Assembly (NCBI RefSeq): GCF_000744095.1
Contig: NZ_JQLI01000001.1
Location: 2,542,001-2,606,000 of the forward strand
Reading direction: 5' to 3'
Length of the DNA stretch: 64,000 nt
Origin: Cupriavidus necator A5-1
GTDB taxonomy: Bacteria; Pseudomonadota; Gammaproteobacteria; Burkholderiales; Burkholderiaceae
Positions 26,707-34,325 of this stretch are shown here, piece after piece. The notes under the pieces are model-generated. The model did not search any database and was not told the DNA's origin. It saw only the letters and a list, made by a program, of their open reading frames with translations. Positions within the stretch are counted from its first letter, which is position 1, and every line of letters begins with the position of its first letter. Both the position numbers and the translations under genes were made by a program.

Positions 26707-27972
26707 ATGCGTGAAATAAAGTATCAGGCTGGCGTGATCGATCCGCTCAACAAGGCGCTGGGCCGGATGGAAGCCCCGCTGGCCCCCGATGCCGGCCAGA
26801 CCGGCTGGAGCCTGCTGCAGGAAGAGATGAGCCTGCCGGCCGCGGTGCTTTATGAAGACCGGCTTGCCCACAACCTGGAATGGATGCGCCGTTTCATGAA
26901 CGAGTACGGCGTGCAGCTTGCGCCGCATGGCAAGACCACGATGGCGCCCAAGCTGTTCGCGCGCCAACTGGGCGCGGGCGCATGGGGCATCACGCTCGCC
27001 ACCGCGCACCAGACCGCCGCGGCACACGCGCACGGCGTCAAGCGCGTGCTGATGGCCAACCAGCTGGTGGGCCGGCGCAATATGGAAATCATCGCGGACC
27101 TGCTGCGCGATCCGGAGTTCGAGTTCTTCGCGCTGGTCGATTCGGCCGCGCTGGTCGACCAGCTCGGCAAGTTCTTCAGCGAGCGTGGGCAGACGCTGCA
27201 GGTATTGCTGGAGCTGGGCGTGGAAGGCGGGCGCACCGGCGTGCGCGACGACGCCCAGCAGCAGGCTGTGCTCGAGGCACTGGCGCGCTGGCCGGATGCG
27301 CTGTCGCTGGCGGGCGTGGAGATCTATGAAGGCGTGCTGCAGGAAGAGGCCGATATCCGCCGCTTCCTGCAGCGTACCGTCGCGGTGACGCGGCAACTCG
27401 CAAAGGACGGCCGCTTCGGCCGCAGCCCGGTGGTGATGTCGGGCGCGGGCTCGGCCTGGTACGACGTGGTGGCCGAGGAATTCGCGCGCACCGAGATCGG
27501 CGCGCCGATCGATATCGTGCTGCGCCCGGGCTGCTACCTGACGCACGACGTGGGCATCTACCGCGCCGCGCAGCAGCGCATCCTGGCCAGCAACCCGGTC
27601 GCGCAGAAGATGCGCGAGGGCCTGCTGCCGGCGCTGCAGCTATGGGCCTATGTGCAGTCGATTCCCGAGCCGGACCGCGCCATCATCGGCATGGGCAAGC
27701 GCGACGCCGCCTTCGACGCCGGCATGCCGATCCCGGCGCGGCGGTACCGCCCGGGCAGCGAGGCGCCGGTGGATGTGCCCGCGCACTGGGAGGTCACCGG
27801 CATGATGGACCAGCACGCGTACCTGAAGATCCAGCCGGGCGACAACGTGCAGGTCGGCGACATGATCGCCTTCGATATCTCGCACCCGTGCCTGACCTTC
27901 GACAAGTGGCGCCATATCCCGGTGCTGGACCGCGACCTGCGCGTGATCGACATCGTGCAAACCTTCTTCTGA
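26707..27972 (+). CDS. PLP- and metal-dependent amino acid deaminase (DSD/D-threonine aldolase fold), probable D-glucosaminate dehydratase
   Basis: 421 residues from ATG 26707; GTG 26695 and ATG 26698 are too close to the AGGGTGA site. An alanine-racemase-like N-barrel carries the PLP lysine in LAPHGKTTMAPKLFARQL near residue 77. The C-terminal domain ends with the metal pair HxC in FDISHPCLTFDKW, as in zinc-dependent D-serine dehydratase. The family includes D-serine dehydratase, D-threonine aldolase and D-glucosaminate dehydratase. With kdgK 13 bp downstream and eda after it, formation of 2-keto-3-deoxygluconate from D-glucosaminate is the best-fitting reaction (inference). Confidence 0.85.
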   Translation: MREIKYQAGVIDPLNKALGRMEAPLAPDAGQTGWSLLQEEMSLPAAVLYEDRLAHNLEWMRRFMNEYGVQLAPHGKTTMAPKLFARQLGAGAWGITLATAHQTAAAHAHGVKRVLMANQLVGRRNMEIIADLLRDPEFEFFALVDSAALVDQLGKFFSERGQTLQVLLELGVEGGRTGVRDDAQQQAVLEALARWPDALSLAGVEIYEGVLQEEADIRRFLQRTVAVTRQLAKDGRFGRSPVVMSGAGSAWYDVVAEEFARTEIGAPIDIVLRPGCYLTHDVGIYRAAQQRILASNPVAQKMREGLLPALQLWAYVQSIPEPDRAIIGMGKRDAAFDAGMPIPARRYRPGSEAPVDVPAHWEVTGMMDQHAYLKIQPGDNVQVGDMIAFDISHPCLTFDKWRHIPVLDRDLRVIDIVQTFF

Positions 27973-27985
27973 GGTGGGCAGCCCC

Positions 27986-28921
27986 ATGAGCATCGATATC
28001 CTGGCCTACGGCGAGCCGCTGGTGGAGTTCAACCAGCTGCCTGACGATCCGTCGCGCTACCTGCAGGGCTTTGGTGGCGACACTTCCAATTTCTGCATCG
28101 CGGCCGCGCGCCAGGGCGCCAGCACCGGCTATATCTGCGCGGTGGGCGCCGATACCTTCGGTGAGCGGCTGCGCGCACTGTGGACGCAGGAGCGGGTCGA
28201 TACACGCAACGTGTACATCGACCCGAGCGCGCCGACCGGCGTCTACTTTGTCACGCACGACAACCACGGCCACCGCTTCGACTACCTGCGCGAAGGCTCG
28301 GCCGCGAGCCGCTACCAGCATGAGCAGTTGCCGCTGGGCGCCATTGCCGCGGCACGCTACCTGCATCTGTCCGGCATCAGCCTGGCGATCAGCACCAGCG
28401 CCTGCGATGCCGGCCTGGCGGCGATGGAGCATGCGCGCAAGGCCGGGGTCAAGGTCTCGCTCGACACCAACCTGCGGCTGCGTCTCTGGTCGCTGGTCCG
28501 CGCGCGCGGCATCATGCGCGAGGCCTTCGCGTTCACCGACGTGTGCCTGCCGAGCTGGGACGACATTACGGTGCTGACCGGGCTGGACGACCGCGATGCC
28601 ATCGCGGACTACCTGCTTGGCTGCGGCATCGGACTGGTGGCGCTGAAGCTGGGCGAAGAGGGCTCTTATGTCGCCACGCCGGAATCGCGCGCGCTGGTGC
28701 CGCCGTACCCGGTCAAGCCGGTCGATGCCACCGGCGCGGGCGACTGCTTCGGCGGCAGCTTTATCGCGCGCCTGTCCGCGGGTGCCGATCCTTTCGAGGC
28801 GGCGCGCTATGCCAACGTGGCGGCGGCGCTGTCCACCACCGGCTACGGCGCGGTGGCGCCGATCCCCGATGCGCAGACCGTGCTGGCGCGCCTGGCGCAG
28901 TCGGTGTCGGTGATCGCGTGA
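27986..28921 (+). CDS. kdgK: 2-dehydro-3-deoxygluconokinase, PfkB family
   Basis: 311 residues from ATG 27986, with GAGGTGG placed correctly before it; an in-frame GTG at 27974 is less likely. It starts IDILAYGEPLVEFNQ, has the substrate loop QGFGGDTSNFCIAAARQGA near residue 28, and the PfkB signature with the catalytic aspartate in PVDATGAGDCFGGSFIARL near 244. It phosphorylates 2-keto-3-deoxygluconate to KDPG. Position between the deaminase and the aldolase gives the order of the pathway. Confidence 0.9.
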   Translation: MSIDILAYGEPLVEFNQLPDDPSRYLQGFGGDTSNFCIAAARQGASTGYICAVGADTFGERLRALWTQERVDTRNVYIDPSAPTGVYFVTHDNHGHRFDYLREGSAASRYQHEQLPLGAIAAARYLHLSGISLAISTSACDAGLAAMEHARKAGVKVSLDTNLRLRLWSLVRARGIMREAFAFTDVCLPSWDDITVLTGLDDRDAIADYLLGCGIGLVALKLGEEGSYVATPESRALVPPYPVKPVDATGAGDCFGGSFIARLSAGADPFEAARYANVAAALSTTGYGAVAPIPDAQTVLARLAQSVSVIA

Positions 28922-28978
28922 GCCGGCATCCCTGAACCCCTGAATTTTTCCTGAACCTTTCCTCCCGAGACAGCCACC

Positions 28979-29623
28979 ATGCAAAACCAGACTTCCCCGC
29001 TGCTCCAACGCCTGGCCGACGTGCCGGTGATTCCCGTGCTGGAGTTCCACTCGGTCGACGAAGCGCTGCACGTAAGCGAGGCGCTGGTCACTGGCGGCCT
29101 GCCGCTGCTGGAAATCACGCTGCGTACGCCGGTAGCGCTGGAGGCCATCAAGGCCGTGGCCGCCGCGCTGCCGCAGGCGTGCGTGGGCGCCGGCACGGTG
29201 CTGAACGTCGAGCAACTGCACGCCGTGCGCGACGCGGGGGCGCAGTTCGCGGTCTCGCCGGGCCTGACGCCGGCGCTGGCAGCGGGCGCGCAAGGGGCTG
29301 GGATCTCGCTGCTGCCGGGCGTTGCCACCGCCAGCGAGGCGATGGCCGCGCTGGAAGCCGGCTTCACCTTCCTCAAGTTCTTCCCCGCGCAGGCCGCGGG
29401 CGGGGTGCCGATGCTCAAGTCGCTGGGCGGTCCGCTGCCGCAACTGCGCTTCTGCCCGACCGGCGGCATCGACATCGCGCTGGCACCGTCCTACCTGGCG
29501 CTGTCCAACGTGGTGTGCGTGGGCGGTTCGTGGGTGGTGCCCAAGGATGCCGTCGCCAGCGGCGACTGGGGCCGTATCCGTACGCTGGCCGAGCAGGCGC
29601 GGGCGTTGCGCAAGCAGGGCTGA
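28979..29623 (+). CDS. eda: KDPG/KHG aldolase (2-keto-3-deoxy-6-phosphogluconate aldolase)
   Basis: 214 residues. Class I aldolase signatures: PVIPVLEFHSVDEALHVSEA near residue 14, GLPLLEITLRTPVALEAIKA near 40 with the catalytic glutamate, VGAGTVLNVEQLHAV near 68, the Schiff-base lysine in FTFLKFFPAQAAGG near 130, and FCPTGGIDIALAPSYL near 156. It splits KDPG to pyruvate and glyceraldehyde-3-phosphate. Last gene of the plus-strand operon, 57 bp after kdgK, and followed by a strong hairpin terminator. Confidence 0.93.
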   Translation: MQNQTSPLLQRLADVPVIPVLEFHSVDEALHVSEALVTGGLPLLEITLRTPVALEAIKAVAAALPQACVGAGTVLNVEQLHAVRDAGAQFAVSPGLTPALAAGAQGAGISLLPGVATASEAMAALEAGFTFLKFFPAQAAGGVPMLKSLGGPLPQLRFCPTGGIDIALAPSYLALSNVVCVGGSWVVPKDAVASGDWGRIRTLAEQARALRKQG

Positions 29624-29648
29624 GCGCTGGCAGCCTCCGGCTGAAAAA

Positions 29649-29678
29649 GAAAACGGCACGCCATGGCGTGCCGTTTTC
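29649..29678. terminator. bidirectional terminator between eda and the entericidin gene
   Basis: A perfect 30-bp palindrome, GAAAACGGCACGCCA joined to its reverse complement, has A- and T-runs at the two ends. It lies 25 bp after eda on one side and 47 bp after the entericidin stop on the other, so it can end both convergent transcripts. Confidence 0.85.
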
Positions 29679-29725
29679 ATATCGACGCGGTACGGGCTGC
29701 GTCGGCGAGACTGTGTCCGGGCGGG

Positions 29726-29857
29726 TTACTTGTGGCGGTCCGCCGAGCTTTCGAGCTTCTGGCCACCGCGCTGAATGTCCTGGCCGAGCCCCGCCATCGT
29801 GTTGCAGCCAGCCAACAGGGTGGCAAACAAAACGCACCAGATCCAACCTTTCTTCAC
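29726..29857 (-). CDS. entericidin A/B family small lipoprotein
   Basis: 43 residues from GTG 29857, fixed by AAGGAG seven bases upstream. It reads VKKGWIWCVLFATLLAGCNT, a short signal with lipobox LLAGC, then MAGLGQDIQRGGQKLESSAD. This is the entericidin pattern (lipidated Cys, Asn-Thr, Gly-x-G-x-D and a helical amphipathic tail). Entericidins are envelope lipoproteins, in E. coli the antidote/toxin pair EcnA/EcnB; a single gene is present here. It has its own promoter region in the gap before the EAL gene. Confidence 0.85.
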   Translation of the reverse strand: MKKGWIWCVLFATLLAGCNTMAGLGQDIQRGGQKLESSADRHK

Positions 29858-29997
29858 GCCGGGCTCCTTTCGAGAATGTTGAGAATCGAGGGATTCTTGT
29901 ATTGAGGGTTTGGCGCAGATTTTACCGCTGCCGTGAGCGCCGTTGATATCTGGTATGTGCCAATTTGTAAATCGTGCAACGGACGCAACGGTGCCCG

Positions 29998-30045
29998 GGC
30001 GCTTCAGTCGGCGCTTCAGTCGGCGCTTCAGTCGGCGCTTTAGTC
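29998..30045. repeat. four tandem 12-bp repeats at the 3' end of the EAL gene
   Basis: The unit GGCGCTTCAGTC occurs four times in a row; the last copy has T for C (GGCGCTTTAGTC). On the minus strand each unit reads GAC-stop-AGC-GCC in the gene's frame, with TAA in the first copy and TGA in the other three. The tract therefore multiplies the gene's own last codons and stop. Confidence 0.85.
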
Positions 30046-31392
30046 GGCATTCCCCAGCAGTTCGCGCGCGCGCTGCTGGATGGCCGCATGGGTCTGCAGC
30101 AGCCAGGTGGCCGGGAACGGCTGCGCCAGCAGGTAGCCCTGCACGCTGTGGCAGCCCCAGGCGCGTACGGCGTCGAGTTGCTGGCGGCTCTCGATGCCCT
30201 TGGCGCAGACCGCTGCACCGGCATGGCGCGCCAGCAGGCAGGCGTCGCGCAGGCGGTCGGTGCTGTCGCCGGGCTGGCCGGCATGGCCCAGGCGGCGCAC
30301 GTCCAGCGTGACGCGGTCCGGCTGCAGCGCCGCCAGGGCGTGGCGGCAGCCAGTGCTGTCGTCGAAGTCGCCCAGTGCCAGCTGCATACCGCGGCGCCGC
30401 AATGCGGTGAAGCGCGCGAGGATGTCGGCGTCCGCCGGCACGGCGCCGGCCGGCACCTCGATGCACAGGCTTTGCGGCGCGATCCCGCCGGCGTCCAGGA
30501 TGTGGGCCAGCGCGTCCACCATCTGCGGGCGGTGCAGCTCGGCGCTGGAGGCCAGCAGCGTGAACTGCAGCGGGGCGATGTCGTCGGCGGCGCGCACCAG
30601 CGGCAGCACGCTCTCCAGCAGCCAGCTGCCGATCGGCCCGACCAGCCCGAGCGCTTCCACCGCAGGCAGGAAATCCTGCGGCGCCACGCGCCCCAGCGCC
30701 GGGTTGTGCCAGCGCAGCCGCACCGTATAGCCGCTGATCCTGGCGTCGGCAAGGTCGGCGCGGGGTTGCAACTGCAGGCTCAGTTCGCCTCGCTCGATCG
30801 CGGCGGGCAGGGCGGCCAGCAGCGGGGCGGCCGGCGGCGCGGCAGGCTTGTCGGCGCGCGCCAGGCCGGCGCCGCCCTGGCGGTCGACCCGCAGCATGGC
30901 GTCAAAGGCTTGCTGCAGGCTGCGCTCGGCCGGGATGTCCGGATGATCGGCAGCCACACCGATGCTGCAGGAGATGAAGAGTTCATAGCCATCCAGCGAG
31001 AACGGCCGGGCCAGGTCGTTGGCAATACGGCTGGCCAGCGGCGCGGGGTCGACGGTGCCGTCAGGCAGCGCCGTGATCACGCCCAGGTCGGCCGCCGCCA
31101 CCCAGTGCATGACGGCGCCCGGCGGCAGCAGGCCGGCGATGCGGGCCTGCACCAGGGCCTGCAGGCGGCCCGCGCGCTGCGCGCCAAGCGTTTTGCAGGC
31201 GCTGGCAAAGCGGTCCAGCCGGAGCGCCAGGATGGCCTCCGGCTGCCCGGTACGGGTGCGGCGCGCCACCAGCGCGGAGACCAGGCTGGCAGGGGCCGTC
31301 GAGCTGGCCGGGCCAGACGCTCCGGTCGGACCATTCGGCACATTCGCGCCCCCGGCCGTGCGCGCGGCGATGTCATCGGCGTCTGGATGCAT
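30040..31392 (-). CDS. degenerate GGDEF/EAL domain protein, probably non-catalytic
   Basis: 450 residues. Residues about 35-175 have the GGDEF-domain fold but no GGDEF/RxxD motif (ISCSIGVAADHPD is all that remains). Residues about 195-445 are an EAL domain that keeps its outline (LSLQLQPRADLADARISGYT, GYLLAQPFPATWLL). However, YTVRLRW replaces EALLRW, GDFDDSTG replaces DDFGTG, and LDVRRL replaces the LKID lysine region. Loss of the EAL glutamate and one of the paired aspartates should abolish cyclic-di-GMP hydrolysis, so it may bind cyclic-di-GMP or a partner protein instead. The ribosome site before ATG 31392 is weak. Confidence 0.78.
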   Translation of the reverse strand: MHPDADDIAARTAGGANVPNGPTGASGPASSTAPASLVSALVARRTRTGQPEAILALRLDRFASACKTLGAQRAGRLQALVQARIAGLLPPGAVMHWVAAADLGVITALPDGTVDPAPLASRIANDLARPFSLDGYELFISCSIGVAADHPDIPAERSLQQAFDAMLRVDRQGGAGLARADKPAAPPAAPLLAALPAAIERGELSLQLQPRADLADARISGYTVRLRWHNPALGRVAPQDFLPAVEALGLVGPIGSWLLESVLPLVRAADDIAPLQFTLLASSAELHRPQMVDALAHILDAGGIAPQSLCIEVPAGAVPADADILARFTALRRRGMQLALGDFDDSTGCRHALAALQPDRVTLDVRRLGHAGQPGDSTDRLRDACLLARHAGAAVCAKGIESRQQLDAVRAWGCHSVQGYLLAQPFPATWLLQTHAAIQQRARELLGNAD

Positions 31393-31726
31393 GGATGGTA
31401 TTGCGGACAGCAGATGATGGCGCTAGCGCTGGCCGCGTTTCCCCGTTTTGTCAGTTTGTGTATTGCTTGCAAGCCGCTGGCGCGGCATGGATTCCCCGTC
31501 CAGGCAACTGGCGACGCGTGCCTGCCGCAGACGCGTGCCGGCCGCAAGGGTCCGATCATAAGCCAAGGGAAGGGGCGGGGCAGTGGAAGTTGCGGGCACG
31601 TGACCGGCCCGCAACTTCCATTTTGACGCAAATCAAAGCCGCTTCAAGCGGATATGACCGGAGATTGACTCTGCCGCGCGGTGCCGGCAGCGGGGCGTAA
31701 CCCCGTCAGGACATGGCCGTCGCGGC
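31393..31726. other. 334-bp intergenic region
   Basis: It lies between the EAL gene start and the end of the CorC/HlyC-type gene, both on minus, and must hold the EAL promoter. Its one strong element is the plus-strand hairpin at 31584-31620 with a T-run. No credible coding frame is visible. Confidence 0.5.
31584..31626 (+). terminator. orphan plus-strand terminator-like hairpin
   Basis: TGGAAGTTGCGGG pairs perfectly with CCCGCAACTTCCA (13 bp, 11-nt loop) and is followed at once by TTTTG. No plus-strand gene precedes it, so it could end an unannotated RNA or simply be a palindromic repeat. Confidence 0.55.
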
Positions 31727-33040
31727 TCAGCCCGTGGTTTCTTCCTCCGGCCCGTCCTGCGGCGGCAGGCGCGCAGCCAGCACCTTGTCGATGCGCTTGC
31801 CGTCCATGTCGACGATCTCGAAGCGCCAGTCGCCCCATTGCACCGTGTCGGCGGTCTGGGGCAGGCGGCCGAGCAGCAGCAACAGCATGCCGGACAGCGT
31901 GTGGTAGCGTTCCTTTTCTTCTTCCGGCACCTGGCGCAGGCCGATGCGGTCTTTCAGTTCCGGGATCGGGATCAGGCCGTCCAGCAGCCACGAGCCGTCC
32001 TCGCGCTGCACCGCCCATTCCTCGCCGGCGGCATCGGCCTTGAATTCACCGGTGATGGCCTCGATCAGGTCCTGCAGCGTGACCAAACCCAGCACCTCGC
32101 CGTACTCGTCGATGACAAAGGCGACCTGGCCGCCGGAGCCGCGGAAGTTCTCCAGCAGTTCCATGCCGGTCACGCTTTCCGGTACGAACACCGCCGGCGT
32201 CAGCACGGCCAGCAGGTCGGCTTGTTCGCCGCGCAGCCGGCGCGCCAGCAGCTGGCGCGCGCTGACTACCCCGATGATGTCATGCATGCCGCCGCGCACC
32301 ACCGGGAAGCGCGAATGGTCCGATTCTTCGATGCGGCGCAGGTTCTCTTCCAGCGGCGCTTCCACGTCCAGGTAGACGACATCGCCGCGCGGCACCATCA
32401 GGGATGCCAGCTGGCGGTCGTCCAGGCGGAACACGTTGCGCACCATGGTGTGCTCGTGCTGCTCGATCACGCCGGCCTCGGAGCCCTCGACCAGCAGCGC
32501 ATGGATTTCTTCCTCGGTCACGCCCGGGCCGCGGTCGACCTTGGTGCCCAGCATCCGCAGCACCAGCCGCGTGGAGCTGGACAGCAGCTTGACGAACGGG
32601 GTGGAGGCGACGGCCAGCCAGCCGATCGGGCGTGCCACCAGCCGCGCGATGGTTTCAGGGGCCATCTGGCCCAGACGCTTGGGCACCAGTTCACCCAGCA
32701 CGATGGAAAAGTAGGTCAGGCCGGCCACCACGATGGCGGTTGCCACATAGCCGGAGGTGCTTGGCGCCAGGCCGAAGCCTTGCAGCCAGAGGCCAAGCGG
32801 CTGCGCCAGCGTGGATTCGCCGACCACGCCATTGAGCACGCCGATCGACGTGATGCCGATCTGCACCGTAGACAGGAAGCGCGTGGGGTCCTCGCCCAGC
32901 TGGACCGCGGCAATGGCGCCGCGGTCACCGTTCTCGATCTGGCGCTGCAGACGTGCCTTGCGGGCCGTGACCAGCGCGATCTCGGACATGGCGAACAGGC
33001 CGTTGAGCAGAATCAGCGCCAGCAGTATGGCAATTTCCAT
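31727..33040 (-). CDS. CNNM/CorC-HlyC family membrane protein (DUF21-CBS-CBS-CorC_C)
   Basis: 437 residues from ATG 33040. An N-terminal DUF21 membrane domain of three to four helices (MEIAILLALILLNGLFAMSE; YVATAIVVAGLTYFSIVLGE) is followed by a CBS pair (ASLMVPRGDVVYLDVEAPLE near residue 210; LTPAVFVPESVTGMELLENF near 279). The C-terminal CorC_HlyC domain starts near VQREDGSWLLDGLIPIPELK. Family members are magnesium/cobalt efflux or transport modulators, not haemolysins. LTPAVFVPESVTGMELL and FVIDEYGEVLGLVTLQD fit the YtfL/CorB group. The gene stands alone. Confidence 0.87.
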   Translation of the reverse strand: MEIAILLALILLNGLFAMSEIALVTARKARLQRQIENGDRGAIAAVQLGEDPTRFLSTVQIGITSIGVLNGVVGESTLAQPLGLWLQGFGLAPSTSGYVATAIVVAGLTYFSIVLGELVPKRLGQMAPETIARLVARPIGWLAVASTPFVKLLSSSTRLVLRMLGTKVDRGPGVTEEEIHALLVEGSEAGVIEQHEHTMVRNVFRLDDRQLASLMVPRGDVVYLDVEAPLEENLRRIEESDHSRFPVVRGGMHDIIGVVSARQLLARRLRGEQADLLAVLTPAVFVPESVTGMELLENFRGSGGQVAFVIDEYGEVLGLVTLQDLIEAITGEFKADAAGEEWAVQREDGSWLLDGLIPIPELKDRIGLRQVPEEEKERYHTLSGMLLLLLGRLPQTADTVQWGDWRFEIVDMDGKRIDKVLAARLPPQDGPEEETTG

Positions 33041-33154
33041 CAGGGTGCGCGCCCTTTGCGTGTGAGTTGAAAGCACCAAGCATACCATCCGCGCATGACG
33101 ACTCGGCACCGGGCTGGCTGGCGATGGTGGCGGCGGCTGCCGCGGTCGGCGGAG

Positions 33155-33205
33155 CGATAACCTTTGGAGATCGCTCGATGCCTAATATTCAATAGATAGT
33201 TATCG
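33155..33205. promoter_or_regulatory. possible operator pair before the beta-propeller gene
   Basis: CGATAAC (33155-33161) and its inverse GTTATCG (33199-33205) are 44 bp apart centre to centre, about four helical turns, in an AT-rich patch 90 bp before the gene. This spacing suits a looping repressor; the match is short, so confidence is low. Confidence 0.3.
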
Positions 33206-33296
33206 TTGGCTGCGCCAAACTTCTGTCCGTGGCAGCACCTGTGCCGCCTTACGAAAAGCCTGGATCCCACAGGCGTGCGAATCACAAGGAGACAGA

Positions 33297-34241
33297 ATGG
33301 ACAACCGGTGGACGGCCGTGCTGGTGGAGAAATTCGGCCACAGCTTCAGCACTTACGAACTGGCGGGCGGTGAGCGCCGCTTCAGCGTGCAGTTGCCGGA
33401 CTATCCCCATGAATTCGTGGTGGACCGCGAGCGCCTGTGCGGCTACGTCGGCCACTATGGCGTGCAGACCTTCGCGCATGCCGGTGACGGCGGCGCCGCG
33501 GTGATCGCGGTCGACCTGCTGCGCGGCGCGGTCGGGGCGCGGCTCGATTGCTCACCCTATCACCGCATCCATGGCCTGCAGATCGACCGGCAAGGGCGCG
33601 TCTATGCGCTGAGCGAGCGCGACAATATGCTGCTGGTGTTCGAGGCGCCGCTGGAGCGCACGGTGCCGGACCGTGCCGTGCCGGCGGGCGGCGTGAAAAG
33701 CCATCTGTTCGTGTTGTCGGCCGATGGCGAGCGGGCCTACGTGACCAACCTGCTGTCGCATACCGTGACGCTGGTGCACCCCTACGATGCCAGCCGAGCA
33801 CCGCGCGCGGCCAACGCCGGCAGGCGCCCCGAAGGCTGCTGCCTGAGCCGTGACGAAGCAGCGCTCTACGTCGCCAGCCGTGACGATCACACTCTCACCC
33901 GGCTGGACGCCCGCACGATGGAAGCGGTGCGTACGGTGCCGACCGGCGAGGACCCCACCCGCATCTACTGGTCGCCGGACGACCGCCTGTTCGTGCTCAA
34001 CTACGGCGAGCGCAGCATCCGCATTTTCGACCCCGACACGCTCGCCGAAACCGGTCGGGTCGATACCGGCGCGAAGCCGATCGCGCTCGCCTTCCACCCG
34101 GCTGACCCGAGCCGCGCCTATGTCGCGCTCAACGACCACACCGTCGGCCAGCTTGACCTGCCTGGCCTGACCCTGCGCCATGCCTTCACCACCGGCAAGG
34201 AACCGGACGGCCTTGCCATCCTGGCTTTGCCACCGCGGTAG
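33297..34241 (+). CDS. seven-bladed beta-propeller protein (YncE / SMP-30 or lactonase-like)
   Basis: 314 residues from ATG 33297, after AAGGAGACAGA. Repeated propeller blades are visible: YHRIHGLQIDRQGRVYALSE, KSHLFVLSADGERAYVTNLL, GCCLSRDEAALYVASRDDHT, TRIYWSPDDRLFVLNYGERS and PIALAFHPADPSRAYVALND. There is no signal peptide, so it is cytoplasmic. Similar propellers are lactonases or binding proteins. It is followed by an MFS transporter and a lactone-hydrolase-like amidohydrolase, which supports a role with sugar lactones or related acids. Catalytic residues cannot be assigned. Confidence 0.75.
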   Translation: MDNRWTAVLVEKFGHSFSTYELAGGERRFSVQLPDYPHEFVVDRERLCGYVGHYGVQTFAHAGDGGAAVIAVDLLRGAVGARLDCSPYHRIHGLQIDRQGRVYALSERDNMLLVFEAPLERTVPDRAVPAGGVKSHLFVLSADGERAYVTNLLSHTVTLVHPYDASRAPRAANAGRRPEGCCLSRDEAALYVASRDDHTLTRLDARTMEAVRTVPTGEDPTRIYWSPDDRLFVLNYGERSIRIFDPDTLAETGRVDTGAKPIALAFHPADPSRAYVALNDHTVGQLDLPGLTLRHAFTTGKEPDGLAILALPPR

Positions 34242-34325
34242 CACCCAGTCGTTTCAACCGACAAGGCCGCGAAGGCAGCGCAGATGCCGGCGGCCGATAC
34301 CCAGAAATCAGTACGGAGACAGACT

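Noticed and set aside
26695..27972. D-serine/D-threonine catabolic role of the PLP deaminase as first choice
   Set aside because: The fold allows it, but kdgK, eda, a GntP permease and an SIS-domain regulator would be unexplained.
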